Assembly (NCBI GenBank): GCA_934045075.1
Contig: OW203734.1
Span: 13,824,016 to 13,888,015 of the forward strand
Direction of reading: 5' to 3'
Length of the DNA: 64,000 bases
Source of the DNA: Yponomeuta sedellus
Lineage: Eukaryota; Arthropoda; Insecta; Lepidoptera; Yponomeutidae
Shown: piece after piece, positions 59,816 through 64,000 of the stretch
How the letters are laid out: each line of letters opens with the position of its first letter
Numbering within the stretch: position 1 is the stretch's first letter
Position numbers and translations under genes: made by a program
The notes under the pieces: generated by a model
The model's input: the letters and a program-made list of their open reading frames with translations, nothing else
Databases searched by the model: none
What the model was told of the DNA's origin: nothing

Positions 59816-62284
59816 TGATATTTTAAGGAAATGTAAACAAAATTCACCGTTCTACAATGAACCGTTTAACATAGAGTAGAGGACGCCCTACCCTAAAAAC
59901 TGATAAAATAAATGTAAAGCCTATCAAACATACTTCGCAAACGGATCCCTAAATCGAAAAACCATTTACCTACACTCACAGTATTTGCTTAGTGACAAAT
60001 CAAATTTTATGAAATTTAACTATATAAGCTACGCAACGACGTAGGCCAAAAAACTATTTGCGTCCTTAAATTAGGTGTAAGGTTAGTGTTAAGTGTAAGA
60101 TTGATTAAGTTGGGTTACACAAAAAAAAATTAAACATATTATGCTACCGTTTTGTCTGGGTGATATTTATGACAAATTTCAGCTAGCATACGAACATGGC
60201 AAATCTATAAGTTTTCTTTGTTCACTACGGAACCCTAAAAATAAATGAGCGAAATGAACGAACCTTGAGATTTCGCTTAGTCAGCCAGCAAGAGTAGGGT
60301 GAAGGAAAGAATGACCACAGCCTTAAAGGAAACTGTCCACTTTGAGAACACGCAGGTGCGCGCTTAGAAAGGTATTCGAGCTAAAGGATTGAATCGTAAA
60401 AGCTTTTCTAATTTTCTATTTCCCAATTCCAAATTCACTCTATGGGTCTCGAGCTAGTGACCGATATTTCATACAAATAATTCTGAATTCTGTTTCTATT
60501 AACCTGTTTTTACGGATTTGGCTAGGCTAGGAATTTCTATACAAAAATAGTCATTTTAATTCACATAATATATGAAGTACCGTATCGTCATTGACGCCGA
60601 TTTTGAAAGTTTCGACTTTGCTGGTGAAAATGTGTATTTAAATTCAATAGAGCCTTTTACAACTTTTTCATAAGTCTCGCGTTTATTCTTCATACATTTC
60701 CCAACCCATAGTGCTTATATCAAATTATAAGCACGATTGCTGCCTTGATAATAGCGTAATGAACCGTCTCAAAAGTTGGCACAACAAAGTATTAACATTT
60801 TTACCCAGATCTCTTCCCTCCCCGTATTTTTCTTTGATGTACACGATGTGATTATCATTATAAATTCACAGCTTTTACGTTTATGCCTCAATTTATTCCA
60901 TACCTTTAATCCAGAACTTCAAAGTGAAGTTTTAAGCTTGAACATTTCTTGGTCTCCAATTTATGCGTACCTATTACAAAAGGGTGAAATCAAATACTTC
61001 TCAAAAAGTTTCTGCTGCTTTAATAGTTATTAATAGATCAGTTAAAAAGTACTAAATGATACTAACATTATAGTAACTAAACGACACCACTATCGTAACT
61101 TTGTAAAATTAAATTCTACGACATCAAAATCACACGTTAATGTGCGACGCTCAGCGTGTGACCAAATTATTTTTCAAAAGCACTTTTAAACTGTCTCTCT
61201 TGACACAAATGTTGAGTGTTAACAATATTGTTTGATGAAACAGCTGAAAAAATACCAAAGAAAAACAGTCTACCTACTGCGCGTACCAAACGAAAGACAC
61301 GAGTGTATTTTCTACTGGCTCTAGTAGCGCTTTCAGTAGGTATGAGTTCAGTCATTACCATGGCGCGATCGTGGACGGCTGTGCGTTTGTGAATTTCGTA
61401 TTCAAGTTGTAATTTTAAAAAATGTGAGTAAAAACTTGTTCTGAGTACCAACGAGACACAGTGATAAACGTTACTAATTTATAAAAACATACAGTGATTA
61501 CTACTGAATTCGTAAGTGCCGGAAATTAGTTGCGAAACTTTTCTTGTGGGAGTACTGCTTTTTGTTGTTGGATAAAGGTATGTAAAAGTTTTTGTGTAAT
61601 ACTTTTGCCTAACTCTGACTTAAGTAATTGAATGAGATGCTATTTGTATGACTTCTTAAATCACAATAGTGTTGTAATTATAGAAACTTTTATTAAATAA
61701 ATTTCTCCTGTCTATGGGAATGCTAAATGGACAAGCTACGTAATTTATTTAAACAAATTACCTCTTAAATAATTAACAACAACAGAAAGGAAAATAGCTT
61801 AATTAATAAATTACTTCTAAATTTGAATGAGGTAACGTAATTACTTATATTTTTAAGGCCAAATCTTGTTTTAGAAAAACCTGAAGCTTTTAAGACTTAA
61901 TTAACTAAATTGTATTACTTGATGTGCTTGTATTACATAGCAAGTAATACAATTACGTCGAATCTTAATTAGTTCTACTACCATCTATATAGAAAATAAT
62001 ATAGATAGAAAATACGTCATAAACAGTATATATAACTATAAGTACAGTAAGAGGCGCTTATGCCTGAAAATCGGCAACTAGTTGTACACTGGTGTACATC
62101 AGTTACAAGCCGTATAGACCTTTTTGTCTTCATTTGTAATTCATAATATGCTGTTAAATAAATGTCTCTTTAAATTGTCATTAATGACTACGGTATAAGT
62201 GATTACTGTGCCCCATTTCGCTTGAAGACAAATACATATTTTCTATTCTATCCTATCCTATTCCAATATGCTGCCGTAGGGTAT
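59816..62284. other. Non-coding AT-rich spacer
   Basis: The two short open frames here (60776-61033 plus and 61167-61451 minus) have no family resemblance. GTGATTACTACTGAATTCGT to GGATAAAG|gtatgt near 61494-61579 could be a 5' UTR exon, but this cannot be supported. Some pairing of GTAATACAATT and TGTATTAC is seen near 61910-61960. Confidence 0.35.
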
Positions 62285-62480
62285 GTAATTGTGCATTTCG
62301 AGGTAAACACTCTGGGGCCATGGGGCCCGGGGGGACGACGCCTCTTCAAAGAGATCCCGTCACGCCTGTTCGACGCTTCAGGAGACCCGAGGGCTAGTGC
62401 CTTCTTTGGCCAAAGGTTAAGCCTCACCATACAGCAAGGCCAGTCTTCTCCATACTCTACTCGGCCGAGGCTAATAAATT
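62285..62480 (+). pseudogene. LINE-like coding fragment
   Basis: The plus frame reads VNTLGPWGPGGRRLFKEIPS, RLFDASGDPRASAFFGQRLS and LTIQQG. The pattern TLGPWG, LFKEI, GDPRA, QRLSLTIQ-G recurs near the C-termini of some invertebrate LINE-type proteins. No catalytic part is present. It stands tail-to-tail with the minus-strand LINE. Confidence 0.5.
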
Positions 62481-62517
62481 TGTCGGAAATGTTTTATTTA
62501 AATCAGAAAATAAATTT

Positions 62518-64000
62518 AGATAGATAGATAGAAGATAGAATATTCTTTATTGTATACAGAAATTACAGTAACAGAAATTATATAAAAATATAGTACAAAT
62601 GGCGACCTTATTACTAAAAGCAATTTCTTCCAGGCAGCCATAGACGGAGATATGAAAGAAATTAGAGACGGATAGTCGGTGCAATACAGAAATAGTGACA
62701 TTAGGAATTCGACGAAATTTTTATAAACTTACTTAAACCACATACATAAATAATTAAATAAATAAATAATTAAGATATACATACATACTAATAAATAAAT
62801 TATATATGGGGAGAGGAAATAATATAATATACCTACGTAATATTTACTGCATTATTCAATTATTAAAAGGTAGTATTCCTTCACTCTACACTTAAATATC
62901 GCAGATGAAGGAGACTGTCTTATTACTAGTGGCAGTGCATTCCACAGTCGGACGGCTGTGGCTGAGAAGGAGTTACTGAAGAACTTCGTCGAGTGACTAG
63001 GTGTCTTCAGCAACAGATTTTGACCTGAACGCAACGTACGACTGTGAGAATCATGCAGAAACAGAAAGCGTTGTTTAGGGTAGACAGGAGTGGTAGGATT
63101 GAACAGCACAGAGTAGAGAAGTGAAACAATGTGAGCGTCCCTGCGGTGGCGGATAGGGAGCCGCTTGAGCTTAGTACGTTATTCGGATATGTGGTCATAT
63201 TTTCGCAAACCGAATATGAACCGTATGGCGAAGTTCTGGAGGCGCTCAAGCTTATCTAATTGCTCTTGTGTAAGGTCAAGATAGCTAGCATCAGCATAAT
63301 CGAGGATAGGGAGTAGTAGAGATTGTGCGAGCGCAATTTTGGTTGGAGTTGGTAGGAAGTTCCGTAACCTCAAGGAGGCCGCTGAAGCGAACATTTTCCG
63401 GCTCACCTCGGCTAGCTGTGGCACCCAAGACAGGCACCTGTCGATCATAATCCCCAAGTTCTTCACCTTCTCACTAAACGGAATATGGACATTGTCAAGT
63501 TTGACATGAGGCAGTTGTTGCCAGTCGATCCTAGAGATTATTCTAGTACTCCCGATAATAATAATTTGAGTTTTACTTGGGTTGACTCTCAATCCATATG
63601 AATGGCTCCACTCCGATATACGGAAAAGATCTGCATTCTTTTTTGATATTGCAGAGTGTAGGCCATCCAGAGGAGATTGAGCATAAATCTGGAGATCATC
63701 TGCGTAAAGGTGGTAGGAAGAACTAAGTTTCTGAGTGATACTGTTAATAAAGATAGCGAAGAGGAGAGGAGACAACACGCTACCTTGAGGAACACCAGCA
63801 GTCGTATTACACCAACTAGAGTAAGAATAGTCAATGCGTATACGCTGTCGGCGCCCATGTAGATAACTACGAAACCAGTCAATAACCATCGGAGATATGT
63901 TAAGAGAACACAGCACGCCCAACAGGATGTCAAAGTCGACCGTATTAACATTAACCGTATTTTGACAGGAATGGGAGAATGGAAATAGGACGGTATTCGG
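62518..64000 (-). mobile_element. Non-LTR retrotransposon (LINE), 3' part, continuing beyond the window
   Basis: Minus-strand coding sequence from the window edge to 62852 includes the reverse-transcriptase motifs GVPQGSVLSPLLFAIFIN, YHLYADDLQIYAQSP and a GLRVNPSKTQ block. The C-terminal SATAVRLWNALP region is of the CR1/Jockey style. One in-frame TAA (63179-63181) interrupts it, and otherwise the frame is intact. The 3' UTR ends AATAAAGAATATTCTATC then (TCTA)n at 62518-62533. Confidence 0.88.
62852..64000 (-). pseudogene. LINE reverse-transcriptase ORF, 5'-incomplete, one internal stop
   Basis: The frame enters from the window edge (TVDFDILLGVLCSLNIS, where SKAFDTVD-like motifs are expected) and runs to the stop just below 62855. 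The YADD catalytic motif and the GVPQGS fingers motif are intact. The single defect is TAA after KYDHISE. The frame continues with RTKLKRLPIRHRRDAHIVSL through LWNALPLVIRQSPSSAIF. No endonuclease part is within the window. Confidence 0.85.

Noticed and set aside
61490..61580. Possible 5' UTR exon ending in a GTATGT donor
   Set aside because: There is no start codon, partner exon or promoter motif to support it. It is mentioned only within the spacer entry.

Overview
The window looks like nuclear DNA of a moth or butterfly (Lepidoptera). It has AT-rich intergenic sequence, introns with canonical GT-AG borders, 3-bp and TA target-site duplications, and dense short repeats of kinds common in lepidopteran genomes: a 5S-rRNA-related SINE, several tRNA-headed SINEs, Helitron-like pieces, RTE-type and other LINE remnants, and fold-back MITEs. 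There is one 200-N assembly gap. No bacterial, organellar or viral gene was recognised.

Region 1 (about 2.5-18.8 kb, + strand) holds the only gene I recognise with confidence. It is the 3' part of a small-conductance calcium-activated potassium channel (SK/KCNN family), running from just before transmembrane segment S1 to the stop codon. Twelve exon positions give an open frame of 501 residues with consistent intron phases. They cover S1, S2, S3, S4 with the S4-S5 linker, S5, the pore loop, S6, the calmodulin-binding domain, a coiled coil and a Pro/Ser/Ala-rich tail. The N-terminal exons and promoter lie outside the window. Two neighbouring positions are duplicated in tandem. The pore-loop exon exists in two equal-length forms (136 nt), one coding a GYGD and the other a GFGD selectivity filter. 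The S6/calmodulin-binding exon exists in two forms (111 nt) separated by only 52 nt. This predicts two consecutive sets of mutually exclusive exons and four possible pore/gate combinations, and it is the most interesting signal in the window.

Region 2 (about 18.8-62.3 kb) appears gene-poor. It is a patchwork of nested repeats: about sixteen copies or pieces of a 355-bp SINE with a 5S rRNA-like head; about a dozen copies of a tRNA-like element whose two ends are long inverted repeats; at least four other tRNA-headed SINE families; fold-back elements with perfect arms of 23-48 bp; a 1.4-kb TA-flanked element without transposase; a twin pair of 305-bp MITEs; and an unusually regular array of five 150-bp units in an A-B-A-B-A order (46.4-47.2 kb). 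One short coding-like stretch follows that array (47.26-47.49 kb), but I cannot identify it.

Region 3 (62.5-64.0 kb, - strand) is the 3' part of a non-LTR retrotransposon with a readable reverse transcriptase domain (YADD motif), one in-frame stop, and a 3' end with a (TCTA)n tail. Several other sites in the window carry the same 3' terminal motif.

Family names used for repeats are descriptive. They were assigned by reading the sequence, not by a database search.
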